Source of the DNA: Naasia sp. SYSU D00948
GTDB taxonomy: Bacteria; Actinomycetota; Actinomycetes; Actinomycetales; Microbacteriaceae
Length of the DNA: 64,000 nt
Assembly: GCF_017916515.1 (NCBI RefSeq)
Contig: NZ_JAFMTA010000001.1
Coordinates: 3,027,127-3,091,126, forward strand
Direction: 5' to 3'
Of the stretch, positions 8,349-17,750 are shown one piece after another (within the stretch, counting starts at the first letter, position 1; the number at the start of each line of letters is the position of its first letter). The notes beneath the pieces were generated by a model that saw nothing but the letters and a program-made list of their open reading frames with translations, was not told the origin of the DNA and ran no database searches. The translations under genes were made by a program, and so were the position numbers.

Positions 8349-10106
8349 TTACTTCACCTCTCCCAGGGTGTCGGCGTCGGTCTCCTCCTGCAGGGGCGCC
8401 TGCGGCGCGTCCTTCACCGGCCCGCGGCCGAAGGGCACCTCGGCCTCCGGGTGGTGCAGGTCGAACGCCGGCGACTCCGAGCGGATGCGCGGGATCGACG
8501 TGAAGTTGTGCCGCGGCGGCGGGCAGGACGTCGCCCACTCGAGCGAGCGGCCGAAGCCCCACGGGTCGTTGACGGACACCCGCGGTGCGTGGCGCCAGGT
8601 GACCCAGACGTTGTAGAGGAACGGCAGCATCGACGCGCCGAGGATGATCGACCCCACCGTGGAGAGCTGGTTCATCCACGTGAAGTCGTCCTCGGGCTGG
8701 TACGTGTAGTACCGCCGCGGCATGCCGACGACGCCGAGCCAGTGCTGCACCAGGAACGTCATGTGGAACCCGATGAACAGCAGCCAGAAGTGGATCTTGC
8801 CCAGGCGCTCGTTGAGCATCTTGCCGGTCCACTTCGGCCACCAGAAGTAGAAGCCCGCGAACATCGCGAAGACGACCGTGCCGAACACCACGTAGTGGAA
8901 GTGCGCGACGACGAAGTACGAGTCCGAGACGTGGAAGTCGAGCGGCGGAGAGGCGAGGATGACGCCGGTCAGGCCGCCGAACACGAACGTGATGATGAAG
9001 CCGAGCGCCCAGAGGAGCGGCGTCTCGAACGTCACCGAGCCCCGCCACATCGTGCCGACCCAGTTGAAGATCTTCACGCCCGTCGGGATCGCGATCAGCA
9101 TCGTCGTGATCGCGAAGAACGGCAGCAGGATCTGGCCCGTCACGTACATGTGGTGCGCCCACACGGCCACCGAGTAGGCGGCGATCGCGATGGTCGCGTA
9201 CACCAGCGTCCGGTAGCCGAAGATCGGCTTGCGGCTGAACACCGGGAACACCTCGGAGATGATGCCGAAGAACGGCAGCGCGATGATGTACACCTCGGGG
9301 TGGCCGAAGAACCAGAACAGGTGCTGCCAGAGGATCGGCCCGCCCTGCTCGGGGTTGAAGATGTGCATCCCGAAGATGCGGTCGCCGCCGAGCCCGAACA
9401 GGGCCGCGGCGAGGATCGGGAACGCGATCAGGACCAGGAGGCCCGTGATCAGGGTGTTCCAGGTGAAGATCGGGAGCCGGAACATCGTCATGCCAGGCGC
9501 GCGCATCGTGATGATCGTCGTGACGAAGTTCACCGAGCCGAGGATCGTGCTGAACCCGGACAGCGCGAGACCGAACACCCAGAGGTTGCCGCCGAGGGTG
9601 GGCGAGAACGCGATGTCCGACAGCGGGGTGTAGGCCGTCCAGCCGAAGTTGGCGGCACCCTGCGGGGTGAAGAAGCCGGCCACCGCGATGAGGCTGCCGA
9701 AGTTGTACAGCCAGTACGCGAAGGCGTTGAGCCGCGGGAAGGCGACGTCCGGAGCACCGATCTGCAGCGGCATGATGACGTTCGCGAAGCCCGAGAACAG
9801 CGGGGTGGCGAACATCAGCAGCATGATCGTGCCGTGCATCGTGAACAGCTGGTTGTACTGCTCGTGGGTCGGCACGATCGCGAGGTTCGGCGCGAACAGC
9901 TGAGCGCGGATCACCAGCGCCATCACTCCCCCGACGAGGAAGTAGAAGAAGGAGGTGATCAGGTACAGGTAGCCGATCGTCTTGTGATCGGTCGACGTGA
10001 TCCAGCTGACAACGATGTTGCCCTTGCGCTCGACCTTCGAGGTGTTGAAGACGGCCGCCTGGCCGGCAGGGATGCCGCTGGTGGGCCGGTTGATCGTGGA
10101 GGTCAT
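8349..10106 (-). CDS. ctaD: cytochrome c oxidase subunit I
   Basis: Catalytic subunit of the aa3 terminal oxidase: reduces O2 to water at the haem a3-CuB centre and pumps protons. The 585-residue protein has about 12 membrane helices and the hallmark FFGHPEVYI (CuB ligand His cross-linked to Tyr), SFFYFLVGG in the first helix, MHGTIML (haem a ligand), and WAHHMYVTG (the two further CuB histidines). [10 protein letters not shown] carries the haem a3 and a ligands. ATG 10106 is four bases after the ctaC stop. The product acts in one supercomplex with the QcrCAB proteins encoded on the other strand nearby. Confidence 0.98.
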   Translation of the reverse strand: MTSTINRPTSGIPAGQAAVFNTSKVERKGNIVVSWITSTDHKTIGYLYLITSFFYFLVGGVMALVIRAQLFAPNLAIVPTHEQYNQLFTMHGTIMLLMFATPLFSGFANVIMPLQIGAPDVAFPRLNAFAYWLYNFGSLIAVAGFFTPQGAANFGWTAYTPLSDIAFSPTLGGNLWVFGLALSGFSTILGSVNFVTTIITMRAPGMTMFRLPIFTWNTLITGLLVLIAFPILAAALFGLGGDRIFGMHIFNPEQGGPILWQHLFWFFGHPEVYIIALPFFGIISEVFPVFSRKPIFGYRTLVYATIAIAAYSVAVWAHHMYVTGQILLPFFAITTMLIAIPTGVKIFNWVGTMWRGSVTFETPLLWALGFIITFVFGGLTGVILASPPLDFHVSDSYFVVAHFHYVVFGTVVFAMFAGFYFWWPKWTGKMLNERLGKIHFWLLFIGFHMTFLVQHWLGVVGMPRRYYTYQPEDDFTWMNQLSTVGSIILGASMLPFLYNVWVTWRHAPRVSVNDPWGFGRSLEWATSCPPPRHNFTSIPRIRSESPAFDLHHPEAEVPFGRGPVKDAPQAPLQEETDADTLGEVK

Positions 10107-10110
10107 CGAG

Positions 10111-11004
10111 CTACTCCGTCTCGGCGGATTCGTCTGGCGAGTCCTGCATCGGCAGGATGTCCGTGCGGTCGAGCTCCTCGCCCAGCCGGCCGGTGAAGCC
10201 CTGGTCGCGGAGGGACTGGATGTAGTCCTGGTACTCGTCCTGGGAGACCACCCGCACGGTGAACAGCATCTGAGCGTGGTAGTCGCCGCAGAACTCGGCG
10301 CACTTGCCCGCGTAGCTGCCCTCGCGCTGCGTGTGCAGGGTGATGAAGTTCGTGTGGTGCGGGTACGCGTCCATCTTCTGGAGGAAGTCGATCACCCAGA
10401 AGGAGTGCGCCACGTCGCGGCTGCGGATCTGGAACTCGATGGTCGAGTCGACCGGCAGCACCAGCACGGGGACGGTGGACTCGACGAGCCCGCTCCCCGG
10501 GACTCCGAGCGACTCGGGCTGCGTCTGAACGCCCGCGTAGTAGACGTCCTCGTCGAGGTAGTTGAAGTCCCAGCCCCACTGCTTGGCGTAGACCTCGATC
10601 GTCTCGTCCGGAGTCTCGGCCCGCTGCTGGATCTCGGCCTGGTCACGGGACGTGAAGGCGAAGAAGCCGAGGACGAGGATGAGCGGCAGGATCGTGTAGA
10701 ACGCCTCGATCGGCATGTTGTACCGGAGCTGCTCGGGAAGGCCGGTCTGGCCCCTCCTGCGCCGGTACACGACGGCCGCGAAGATGATCAGGAACCAGGT
10801 GACGGCCCCGACGACGAGCAGCACCACCCACGAGCCGACCCAGAGGTTGGAGATGCGCTGAGCGTGGTTGGTGACCGCCGGCTCGCCCTCCTGGAAGCCC
10901 GGCAGGAACCCATGGAGCTGAGCCTGGGTGCATCCCGCGAGAGCGATGATCACAGCTGTCGCGAGCGGTATGGCCGCCCAGCGGAGTCGACGTCTCGAGC
11001 GCAC
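10111..11004 (-). CDS. ctaC: cytochrome c oxidase subunit II (lipoprotein type)
   Basis: Accepts electrons from cytochrome cc through the CuA centre. The 297 residues begin with a lipoprotein signal with lipobox LAGC (Cys25), then two membrane helices (about 55-79 and 103-118) and an extracytoplasmic cupredoxin domain. CuA ligands are visible: His200 in VAHSFW, then Cys235, Glu237, Cys239, His243 and Met246 in [15 protein letters not shown] 11004 is preceded by GAGAGG. A possible -10, TAGGAT, is at 11041-11046 on the minus strand. First gene of ctaC-ctaD-ctaF. Confidence 0.97.
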   Translation of the reverse strand: MRSRRRLRWAAIPLATAVIIALAGCTQAQLHGFLPGFQEGEPAVTNHAQRISNLWVGSWVVLLVVGAVTWFLIIFAAVVYRRRRGQTGLPEQLRYNMPIEAFYTILPLILVLGFFAFTSRDQAEIQQRAETPDETIEVYAKQWGWDFNYLDEDVYYAGVQTQPESLGVPGSGLVESTVPVLVLPVDSTIEFQIRSRDVAHSFWVIDFLQKMDAYPHHTNFITLHTQREGSYAGKCAEFCGDYHAQMLFTVRVVSQDEYQDYIQSLRDQGFTGRLGEELDRTDILPMQDSPDESAETE

Positions 11005-11147
11005 TAGAACCTCTCGCGATGCAGGACCGGGACAACGCCAATCCTATAGCGAGGGGAACCACCGGCCTCGACCACGACTCCCCCGCAGAACCGCAAGAAC
11101 GCCCCGAATACGGCCTGGGAATCCGGGAAGGGAGCACCCGGAAACGG

Positions 11148-11181
11148 CGAAGGCCCCGATCCGTGCGGATCGGGGCCTTCG
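11148..11181 (-). terminator. strong hairpin terminator after the erpA-type gene
   Basis: Perfect 15-bp stem with GTGC loop (arms 11148-11162 and 11167-11181, core AAGGCCCCGATCC), 13 bases beyond the stop of the Fe-S gene on the minus strand. It isolates that gene from ctaC. Confidence 0.85.
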
Positions 11182-11194
11182 GGCGCGGCGGAGC

Positions 11195-11560
11195 TCAGTG
11201 GAAGGAGTCTCCGCAGGCGCAGCTGCCCGCCGCGTTGGGGTTGTCGATGGTGAAGCCCTGCTTCTGGATGGTGTCCTCGAAGTCGATCGTCGCGCCGTCG
11301 AGGTACGGGACGCTCATGCGGTCCACGACGACCTCGACGCCCTCGAAGTCGCGGGTGGTGTCGCCCTCGAGCAGGCGCTCGTCGAAGTAGAGCTGGTAGA
11401 TGAGGCCCGAGCATCCGCCCGGCTGGACGGCGACGCGCAGACGCAGGTCGTCGCGGCCCTCCTGCTCGAGGAGGCTCTTGACCTTGGCCGCGGCCGCATC
11501 GCTCAGGGCGACACCGTGGCTCGTCAGCTCGGGCTTCTCGGTCAGGGTGACGTCGGTCAT
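11195..11560 (-). CDS. erpA: iron-sulfur cluster insertion protein, HesB/IscA family
   Basis: A-type carrier that receives a nascent Fe-S cluster and passes it to apoproteins. The 121-residue length and the three conserved cysteines match the family: Cys50 in QPGGCSGL, and Cys114 and Cys116 in the C-terminal SCACGDSFH. ATG 11560 has a strong GGAGGAG ribosome site and a -10 box TACAAT at 11589-11594, and a strong terminator follows, so it is likely a single-gene unit. The neighbouring Rieske subunit is an obvious Fe-S client, but the link is inference. ErpA and IscA cannot be told apart from sequence alone. Confidence 0.9.
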   Translation of the reverse strand: MTDVTLTEKPELTSHGVALSDAAAAKVKSLLEQEGRDDLRLRVAVQPGGCSGLIYQLYFDERLLEGDTTRDFEGVEVVVDRMSVPYLDGATIDFEDTIQKQGFTIDNPNAAGSCACGDSFH

Positions 11561-11588
11561 GGCTCCTCCGGAGGACGTTGGTGCGTCG

Positions 11589-11594
11589 ATTGTA
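11589..11594 (-). promoter_or_regulatory. -10 box of the erpA-type gene
   Basis: TACAAT on the minus strand, 28 bases before ATG 11560. I see no clear -35 box. Confidence 0.5.
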
Positions 11595-11627
11595 CGCGGC
11601 GTTTCCCCGGAGCCGGCTCGGGACCGT

Positions 11628-13040
11628 TCAGCCGCGCCGCTCGAGGCGCGCGAGGAGGAGGGCCTCGCTCAGGATCGCGCGCCGCAGCACGCCGAGGTGC
11701 TGCGACTCGTTGGGCGAGTGCGCCCGGGTGTCGGGATCCTCGACGCCCGTGACGAGGACCTGCGCGTCGGGGAACGCTCGCACGAGCTCCGCGATGAAGG
11801 GGATGGAGCCGCCGACGCCCTGGTGCACGACGGGATTGCCCCATCCGTCGCTCAGCGCCGTGGCCACCTCCTCGAACGCCCATCCGGATGTGTCGACGAG
11901 GAAGGGGTCGCCGAGGTCCACGTCGTCGATCTCGATCCGGGCGCCGAAGGGCGCGCTCGAGCGGAGGTGCGCCTCGACCGCGCGGTACGCATCGGACGCG
12001 GCCTGACCCGGTGCCACGCGGACACTGACGCGCAGTCGCACAGACGGCAGCAGCGTGTTCGACGCGTTGAGCACGCTGGGAGCGTCGATGCCCGTGACGG
12101 TGATGGCCGGCGCGAACCAGCGCTGCGCGTTGAGGTCGCCCCCGGCGATCGGCTGGACCCCGGGCAGCAGCCCCGCCTCTGCGGCGAACTCCTCCTGCGG
12201 ATACGGCAGCGCATCCGTGCCCCGGTAGGTCTCGAGGCCCGGGACCGCGACCGTGCCGTCGTCGTTCCACAGGGTCGCGAGGAGCTTGACCGCCGCCAGC
12301 ATGGCGTCCGGAGCCGCGCCGCCGAACATTCCGGAGTGCACCGCGTGCTCGAGCGTCGAGACGGTCAGCTTGAAGGTCGCGTTGCCCCGGAGGCTGACGG
12401 TCAGGGCGGGCACGGAAGTGCTGACGTTGTCGGAGTCGGCGACGACGATGACGTCGGCCGCGAGGAGGTCGCGGTGCTCCCGCAGCAGGGCCGGGAAGGA
12501 CCGCGAGCCGAACTCCTCCTCCCCCTCGAGGAAGAGGGCGATGCCGAGATCCGGATCGGGACCCACGGCGGCGGTGAGCGCCCGGAGTGCCGCGAGATGC
12601 GTCTCGACGCCTGCCTTGTCGTCCGATGCTCCCCGGCCGTACAGGCGGTCTCCGCGGACGGTCGGCTCGAACGGCGAGGAGTCCCAGAGGTCGGGGTCGC
12701 CGGGCGGCTGCACGTCGTGGTGGGCGTAGAGGAGGACGGTCGGGCGGCCGTTGCGCGCCGGGCGCCGGGCGATCACAGCAGGCTGGCCGGGTGCGCCGTC
12801 GGGTCCGGCGGCCTGAGCCACCCGCACCTCGTCGAAGAGCTCGAGGGAGCGCACCGCATCCGCCACCGCGTCGGCCGTCGCGGCCACGTGCGAGCGGTCG
12901 AAGCCGTCCCAGGAGACGGACGGGATGCGGACGAGCCGGGCGAGCTCCGCGACCGCGGTCGTGAAGCCGTCCTCGACGGCGGTGCGGACGGCCTCGTCAG
13001 CCGGGTCGAGCGGGCGGACGTCCGGGCCGTTCGAAGTCAC
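11628..13040 (-). CDS. M20 family dipeptidase
   Basis: Zinc metallopeptidase predicted to hydrolyse dipeptides. The 470 residues show the di-zinc site in order: LLYAHHDVQP (first His and catalytic Asp), GRGASDDKAG (bridging Asp), LEGEEEFGS (general base Glu and metal Glu), VVADSDNV (Asp), and a late RAHSPNES (His). The lid or dimerisation domain lies between, at about 220-360. This is the usual layout of the M20A/PepV-like subgroup annotated as dipeptidase in actinobacteria. It starts 39 bases from the divergent DUF3043 gene; the erpA-type gene follows after 67 bases with its own -10 box. Confidence 0.92.
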   Translation of the reverse strand: MTSNGPDVRPLDPADEAVRTAVEDGFTTAVAELARLVRIPSVSWDGFDRSHVAATADAVADAVRSLELFDEVRVAQAAGPDGAPGQPAVIARRPARNGRPTVLLYAHHDVQPPGDPDLWDSSPFEPTVRGDRLYGRGASDDKAGVETHLAALRALTAAVGPDPDLGIALFLEGEEEFGSRSFPALLREHRDLLAADVIVVADSDNVSTSVPALTVSLRGNATFKLTVSTLEHAVHSGMFGGAAPDAMLAAVKLLATLWNDDGTVAVPGLETYRGTDALPYPQEEFAAEAGLLPGVQPIAGGDLNAQRWFAPAITVTGIDAPSVLNASNTLLPSVRLRVSVRVAPGQAASDAYRAVEAHLRSSAPFGARIEIDDVDLGDPFLVDTSGWAFEEVATALSDGWGNPVVHQGVGGSIPFIAELVRAFPDAQVLVTGVEDPDTRAHSPNESQHLGVLRRAILSEALLLARLERRG

Positions 13041-13079
13041 AGGCGTTATCGTAGGCCGTCAGTTCTAGCGAGGATTCCC

Positions 13080-13652
13080 GTGGCCAACAACAGCACCCCT
13101 TCCACTCCCCCGCCCGCGGCGCCCGAGACCCCGGCGTCGGGGAAGGGTCGCCCGACTCCGCCTCGTCGGGAGCGTGAGGCCGCGAACAAGCGTCCGCTCG
13201 TGCCGAACGACCGCAAGGAGGCCGCGCGGCAGAACCGCGCGAAGCTGGCCCAGTCGCGTGAGAAGGCCCGCATCGGGCTCGCGAATGGCGACGAGCGCTA
13301 CCTCCCGGCCCGCGACAAGGGGCCGCAGCGCCGCTTCGTCCGCGACTGGGTGGACGCGCGCTTCAGCGTCGGCGAGCTCTTCCTGCCGCTGATGGTCGTC
13401 CTGATCATCGCGACGTTCATCCCCTCCTACGAGGTCCAGGTCTACGCGATGCTGACGATGTACGTCTTCATCGCGCTGATGATCCTCGACGTCGTCCTGC
13501 TCGGCTTCCTCGTCCGCCGCAAGGTGGCCGCGAAGTTCGGCGCCGACCGGGTGGAGAAGGGGCTGCGCTGGTACGCCGCCATGCGCGCCCTGCAGTTCCG
13601 CCGCCTCCGCCTGCCCAAGCCCCAGGTGCGTCGCGGCCAGTACCCCGTCTGA
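13080..13652 (+). CDS. DUF3043-type membrane protein of unknown function
   Basis: A 190-residue protein: a Pro-rich, Ala-rich N-terminus, a long highly basic stretch (about 25-95, rich in Arg, Lys and Glu), then a pair of hydrophobic helices near 105-150 and a basic C-terminus ending RRGQYPV. This layout and the motif GDERYLPARDKGP match the actinobacterial DUF3043 family, for which no function is established. GTG 13080 follows AGGA at 13071-13074. A possible -10, TATCGT, is at 13047-13052, in the short gap to the divergent dipeptidase. Confidence 0.8.
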   Translation: MANNSTPSTPPPAAPETPASGKGRPTPPRREREAANKRPLVPNDRKEAARQNRAKLAQSREKARIGLANGDERYLPARDKGPQRRFVRDWVDARFSVGELFLPLMVVLIIATFIPSYEVQVYAMLTMYVFIALMILDVVLLGFLVRRKVAAKFGADRVEKGLRWYAAMRALQFRRLRLPKPQVRRGQYPV

Positions 13653-13710
13653 GTCCGGCTTCCCCTCCCAGCCGGACGCGCCCTATCCGCTGGTCCGCCT
13701 CCCGCTCCCC

Positions 13711-13797
13711 CTCGCGCTCAACAGGCACGGGACGGTCCAACAGCAGACCCGACGGCGTGTCGTGCTGTTGAAGCAGTGAACGCCTGTTGAGCGCGAG
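13711..13797. repeat. four-armed intergenic palindrome, copy C (CTCAACAG core)
   Basis: Best-preserved copy. Perfect 16-bp outer inverted repeat CTCGCGCTCAACAGGC 13711-13726 / 13782-13797, and perfect 8-bp inner repeat CAACAGCA 13738-13745 / 13763-13770. Inner and outer CAACAG motifs are 19 bases apart on each side. It lies between the convergent DUF3043 gene and pyrD. Confidence 0.85.
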
Positions 13798-13817
13798 GTC
13801 CGGCGGGGACGGACGGG

Positions 13818-14846
13818 TCAGCGGTTCCGGGCGAGACCGCGGTTGATCTGGCGCGCCCAGAGCGGGCCGCGGTAGAGGAATCCCGTGTAGCCCTGCACCA
13901 GGGTGGCGCCCGCCGCCAGCCGCTCGCGCACGTCCGCCGCCGTCTCGACGCCGCCGACCGAGATGACGCACATCTCCGCGGGGACGCTCTCACGGAGGAT
14001 CCTGAGCACCTCGAGGCTGCGCGGGGCCAGCGGCCCGCCCGAGAGCCCGCCGGCTCCGGCCGCGGCCACCGTCGCCTCCGGCGTGGCGAGCCCCGAGCGG
14101 GAGAGCGTCGTGTTCGTCGCGATGACGCCGTCGAGGCCGAGCCGGGTGGCGAGGCCGCCGAGGTGCCGGATCTCCTCGTCCGCGAGGTCCGGCGCGATCT
14201 TCACGAGCAGCGGGACGGATCCTGCCTCCTCCCGCACGGCCTGCAGCAGCGGCTCGAGGCGGTCGAGCTCCTGCAGCCCGCGGAGCCCGGGCGTGTTCGG
14301 CGAGCTGACGTTGACGACGAGGTAGTCCGCGAGCGGCGCGAGGAGCCGGGCGCTGGCGCGGTAGTCCTCGACCGCGTCCTCGACGGCGACGACCCTGCTC
14401 TTGCCGATGTTGACGCCGATGACCGGAAGGTCGCGGTGACGCTCCCGCAGGCGGCGCAGCCGGCCCGCCGCCGCCTCCGCTCCCCCGTTGTTGAAGCCCA
14501 TCCGGTTGATGACCGCGCGGTCCGGCAGCAGGCGGAAGAGTCGCGGACGCGGGTTGCCGTGCTGGGGACGGGCCGTGATCGTGCCGACCTCGACGTGCCC
14601 GAAGCCGAGCTGGCCGAGTCCGCGGATCGCCTCCGCGTCCTTGTCGAAGCCCGCGGCGAGGCCGAAGGGGCCCGGGAAGCTCAGGCCGAGCGCCTCGACC
14701 CGGGCGGACGCGGGAGGGGAGGTGAATCGGCGGACGAGGCCCCCGAGGCCCGTGGCGGGGAGCCGGCGGATGACGGCGAACGCGAGCCGGTGTGCCAGCT
14801 CGGGGTCCATCCGGACGAAGACGAGGCGGAAGAAGAGGGGATACAT
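13818..14846 (-). CDS. pyrD: dihydroorotate dehydrogenase (quinone), class 2
   Basis: Oxidises dihydroorotate to orotate in pyrimidine synthesis, passing electrons to the quinone pool. The 342-residue protein has the N-terminal hydrophobic region of class 2 enzymes (MYPLFFRLVFVRMDPELAH), GLAAGFDKDAE, FGHVEVGTIT, NRMGFNNGG, VNVSSPNTPGLR (catalytic Ser class), NTTLSR, and GGLSGGPLAPRS. All FMN-binding motifs are present. The ATG lies inside the right arm of a perfect 12-bp palindrome, and a TAGCCT -10 candidate lies in its loop. The SDR gene upstream ends five bases from that palindrome. Confidence 0.96.
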   Translation of the reverse strand: MYPLFFRLVFVRMDPELAHRLAFAVIRRLPATGLGGLVRRFTSPPASARVEALGLSFPGPFGLAAGFDKDAEAIRGLGQLGFGHVEVGTITARPQHGNPRPRLFRLLPDRAVINRMGFNNGGAEAAAGRLRRLRERHRDLPVIGVNIGKSRVVAVEDAVEDYRASARLLAPLADYLVVNVSSPNTPGLRGLQELDRLEPLLQAVREEAGSVPLLVKIAPDLADEEIRHLGGLATRLGLDGVIATNTTLSRSGLATPEATVAAAGAGGLSGGPLAPRSLEVLRILRESVPAEMCVISVGGVETAADVRERLAAGATLVQGYTGFLYRGPLWARQINRGLARNR

Positions 14847-14883
14847 GCCCGCACCAGGCTACTGGGCGCCCGGTGCGGGCATG
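14844..14883. promoter_or_regulatory. perfect 12-bp inverted repeat over the pyrD start codon
   Basis: CATGCCCGCACC at 14844-14855 and its exact complement at 14872-14883, with a 16-base loop containing TAGCCT (14856-14861, minus strand) as a candidate pyrD -10 box. As RNA it would be a terminator for the SDR gene (stop at 14889) and would hide the pyrD ATG; as DNA it could be an operator around the promoter. Confidence 0.6.
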
Positions 14884-14888
14884 CGCCG

Positions 14889-15722
14889 TCAGAGGATCGG
14901 CTTGCCCCCGGTGACCGCGACGCGCGCGCCCGAGATGTAGCTGCCCTCGTCGGAGGCGAGGAGCACGTACACCGGCGCGAGCTCGGCGGGCTGACCCGGA
15001 CGACCGAGCGGCACGTCCTTGCCGAACGACTCGACCTTCTCCTTCGGGAAGCTCGCAGGAATCAGCGGCGTCCAGATGGGGCCAGGGGCGACGCTGTTGA
15101 CGCGGATCCCGCGCGACCCGAGCATCTGCGCGAGCGACGCGGACAGGCTGGCGACGCCCGCCTTCGTGACGGCGTACGGAGCGAGCTCCGGGCTCGGCTG
15201 GTCCGACTGCACCGAGCTCGAGCCGATGATCGAGGCGCCCGGCTTGAGGTGAGGCAACGCCGCCTTGACCAGGTGGAAGTACGCGCTGAGGTTGGTCGCG
15301 ATCGTGTAGTCCCATTCCTCGTCCGGGACCTCCTCGAGCGACTCGCGCGACATCTGGTACGCCGCGTTGTTGACGATGATGTCGAGGCGGCCGAATTCGC
15401 GGACAGCGGTCTCGATGATCGACCGGCAGTGCGCGGGGTCGGACAGGTCGCCCGGCACGAGGACCGCCTTGCGGCCGGCCTCCTCCACCCACTTGGCGGT
15501 GTCCTTCGCGTCCTCGTCCTCGTTGAGGTAGCTGATCAGCACGTCGGCCCCCTCGCGGGCGTACGCGATCGCGACGGCCTTGCCGATGCCGCTGTCCGCG
15601 CCGGTGATGACGGCCGCCTTGCCCTCGAGCCGGCCGTGTCCCACATAGCTCTGCTCGCCGTGGTCGGCCTTCATCTCCTGCTCGGTCCCGGGGGGTGCCT
15701 GGACGGTGTCCGGTTCGCTCAT
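14889..15722 (-). CDS. SDR family NAD(P)-dependent oxidoreductase
   Basis: Classical short-chain dehydrogenase of 277 residues with a Rossmann glycine motif TGADSGIG, the NNAAYQ motif, the catalytic Ser of GSSSV, and a late PGQPAELAPVYVLLASDE typical of the subgroup that includes general stress protein 39 and YghA. One departure: the catalytic Tyr-x-x-x-Lys reads YAVTKAG, which is normal. The N-terminal 40 residues before KAAVITG are also usual for this subgroup. ATG 15722 with GGAAGG is preferred over an open extension to 15773. The substrate is unknown. A palindrome directly follows the stop. Confidence 0.88.
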   Translation of the reverse strand: MSEPDTVQAPPGTEQEMKADHGEQSYVGHGRLEGKAAVITGADSGIGKAVAIAYAREGADVLISYLNEDEDAKDTAKWVEEAGRKAVLVPGDLSDPAHCRSIIETAVREFGRLDIIVNNAAYQMSRESLEEVPDEEWDYTIATNLSAYFHLVKAALPHLKPGASIIGSSSVQSDQPSPELAPYAVTKAGVASLSASLAQMLGSRGIRVNSVAPGPIWTPLIPASFPKEKVESFGKDVPLGRPGQPAELAPVYVLLASDEGSYISGARVAVTGGKPIL

Positions 15723-15747
15723 GTTCTGCCTTCCTTGGGTGGACTGC

Positions 15748-15766
15748 TCAGTCCCTTCGGGACTGA
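15748..15766 (-). terminator. hairpin between nrdR and the SDR gene
   Basis: TCAGTCCC-TTC-GGGACTGA, an 8-bp stem with a three-base loop, in the 91-base gap; a second small CCCC-GAAC-GGGG hairpin lies at 15786-15797. Both follow nrdR in its reading direction. They could end nrdR transcription or control the SDR gene. Confidence 0.45.
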
Positions 15767-15813
15767 CTTCCATCCCAGACGGCCCCGAACGGGGGCGGAA
15801 GGGGTTGACGGGC

Positions 15814-16293
15814 TTACGCGCTCGGCTCGGCGCGCTCCTGGGCCTGCCCGTTCTCCACGCGGAGGAGCGTGATGGCGGTCTCGAAGTCGTCGAGCGACTC
15901 GAAGTTCTGGTAGACGCTCGCGAAGCGGAGGTATGCGACCTCGTCCAGCTCCCGCAGGGGCGACAGGATGGCGAGGCCGATGTCGTTCGCCTCGACCTGC
16001 GACGCGCCGGTGGCCCGGATCGTCTCCTCCACCTTCTGCGCGAGCACGGCGAGGTCGGTGTCGGTGACCGGGCGGCCCTGGCAGGCCTTCCGCACGCCGG
16101 ACATCACCTTCTCGCGGCTGAACGGCTCGAGCACGCCGTTCCGCTTGATGACGTTGAGGCTCGCGGTCTCCGTCGTGCTGAACCGGCGTCCGCACTCCGG
16201 GCACTGCCGCCGGCGGCGGATGCTGAGGCCGTCGTCGCTCACGCGGGAGTCGACGACCTTCGTGTCGTGGTGGCGGCAGAACGGGCAGTGCAT
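15814..16293 (-). CDS. nrdR: transcriptional repressor of ribonucleotide reductase genes
   Basis: NrdR senses ATP/dATP and represses nrd operons. The 159 residues have the N-terminal zinc ribbon (Cys3, Cys6, Cys31, Cys34) with VVDSR and the [13 protein letters not shown] block, then an ATP-cone domain containing [19 protein letters not shown]. Length and layout are standard. It lies 42 bases after hisD on the same strand. I did not identify an NrdR box in this window, which holds no nrd gene. Confidence 0.96.
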   Translation of the reverse strand: MHCPFCRHHDTKVVDSRVSDDGLSIRRRRQCPECGRRFSTTETASLNVIKRNGVLEPFSREKVMSGVRKACQGRPVTDTDLAVLAQKVEETIRATGASQVEANDIGLAILSPLRELDEVAYLRFASVYQNFESLDDFETAITLLRVENGQAQERAEPSA

Positions 16294-16335
16294 GGTGCGA
16301 CCAGAGTACCGACGCGACCTGGACGGCGTGCCGGG

Positions 16336-17661
16336 TTAGTCCTCGCCCGCGCTCGGCGAGGGGAAGCGGGCGGTGACCGCCTCCCCGTGGGCGGGGAGCC
16401 CCTCCTCCTCGGCGAGGGCGACGATCCGCTTCGCCGAGCGGGACAGCGCCTCGAGCGAGTAGCGCACGATCTGCTGCGGGCGCAGGAAGGTGTACGCTCC
16501 GAGGCCCGAGGAGAAGCGGGCGGTCCCCCCGGTGGGCAGGACGTGGTTGGACCCGGCGAGGTAGTCGCCGAGGCTGACCGGGGCGGCAGGGCCGACGAAG
16601 ACCACGCCGGCGTCGGTGATCGCCGGCAGCACCTCCTCGGGCTGAGCCGTGAGGATCTCCAGGTGCTCCGGCGCGTACGCGTTGCTGAAGGCGGCGGCAG
16701 CCGGGAGGTCGTCGACGAGGACGACCGCGGACTGCCGGCCGGTGAGCGCGGTGCGCACCCGGTCGGAGGCCGCCGTGGACGCGACCATGCCGGGGAGGCG
16801 CTCGGCGACCGCGTCGGCGAGCTCGGCCGAGTCGGTCACGAGAAGGGCGGCGGCGAGCTCGTCGTGCTCCGCCTGGCTGATGAGGTCGGCGGCGACCAGG
16901 CGGGGATCCGCGGAGCCGTCGGCGATCACGAGGATCTCGGTCGGGCCCGCCTCGGAGTCGATGCCCACGCGGCCCTGCACCAGCCGCTTGGCAGCGGCGA
17001 CGAAGACGTTGCCCGGGCCCGTGAGGACATCGACCGGCTCGAGCCCCAGCTCGGGCACGCCGTAGGCGAGGGCGCCGATCGCGCCCGCGCCGCCCATCGC
17101 GTACACCTCCTCGATGCCGAGGAGTCCGGCGGCACCCAGGATCGTTGGGTGCACCCGGCCGCCGAAGGCGGCCTGGGCGGGCGAGGCGACGGCGAGCGAG
17201 GCCACCCCGGCGACCTGGGCGGGCACGACGTTCATGACGACGCTCGACGGGTACACCGCCTTGCCACCCGGCACGTAGAGCCCCACGCGCCCGACCGGCT
17301 GCCAGCGCTGCTCAATCTCGGCCCCGTCCTCGAGCACGGTGATGTGCCCGGCGGGAACCTGCGCCGCGCTCGCCCGGCGGACGCGGGCGATCGCCGTCTC
17401 CAGCGCCTCCCGCACCGCGTAGGGCAGGGTGCCGACCGCCTCCGCGATCTCGTCGGCGGGCACGCGGATCGCCGGGGGACGGACGCCGTCGAAACGGGCC
17501 GCCTGGTCGAGGAGGGCCTCCTCGCCGCGCTCCCGGACAGCGTCGATGAGCTCCGCGGCCGCGCCTGCCGCGCGGACGGGATCCACCTCCGGACGCGGCA
17601 CCAGGCCGAGGAGCTCGGATCGGACGAGACGGCGGCCGCGGAGATCGACGAGCTGCAACAT
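16336..17661 (-). CDS. hisD: histidinol dehydrogenase
   Basis: Last two steps of histidine synthesis: oxidises histidinol to histidine with two NAD. The 441-residue protein has the motifs GLYVPGGKAVYPSS, TGPGNVFVAAAKR, EAGPTEILVIAD, DLISQAEHDE (catalytic Glu-His and zinc ligand region), YAPEHLEI, and GSNHVLPTGGTARFSSGL (second His region). All are canonical. No hisC, hisB or other his genes follow; nrdR is downstream. In many actinobacteria hisD heads a his operon, so its isolation here is noted. It starts 89 bases from the divergent flavin reductase gene. Confidence 0.96.
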   Translation of the reverse strand: MLQLVDLRGRRLVRSELLGLVPRPEVDPVRAAGAAAELIDAVRERGEEALLDQAARFDGVRPPAIRVPADEIAEAVGTLPYAVREALETAIARVRRASAAQVPAGHITVLEDGAEIEQRWQPVGRVGLYVPGGKAVYPSSVVMNVVPAQVAGVASLAVASPAQAAFGGRVHPTILGAAGLLGIEEVYAMGGAGAIGALAYGVPELGLEPVDVLTGPGNVFVAAAKRLVQGRVGIDSEAGPTEILVIADGSADPRLVAADLISQAEHDELAAALLVTDSAELADAVAERLPGMVASTAASDRVRTALTGRQSAVVLVDDLPAAAAFSNAYAPEHLEILTAQPEEVLPAITDAGVVFVGPAAPVSLGDYLAGSNHVLPTGGTARFSSGLGAYTFLRPQQIVRYSLEALSRSAKRIVALAEEEGLPAHGEAVTARFPSPSAGED

Positions 17662-17750
17662 GGCGCGGCAAGTCTAGCGAGGGCCGGAGGCGGCCCTGCC
17701 GGGCCGGGGTCGAGGACCCAATAGGGTGACGGACGGGGAGGAGCCCGAGG

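Noticed and set aside
1484-13797. Insertion sequence ends or MITEs in the palindromes
   Set aside because: No transposase gene, no clear target duplication and no coding remnant; repeats kept as intergenic elements of unknown origin.
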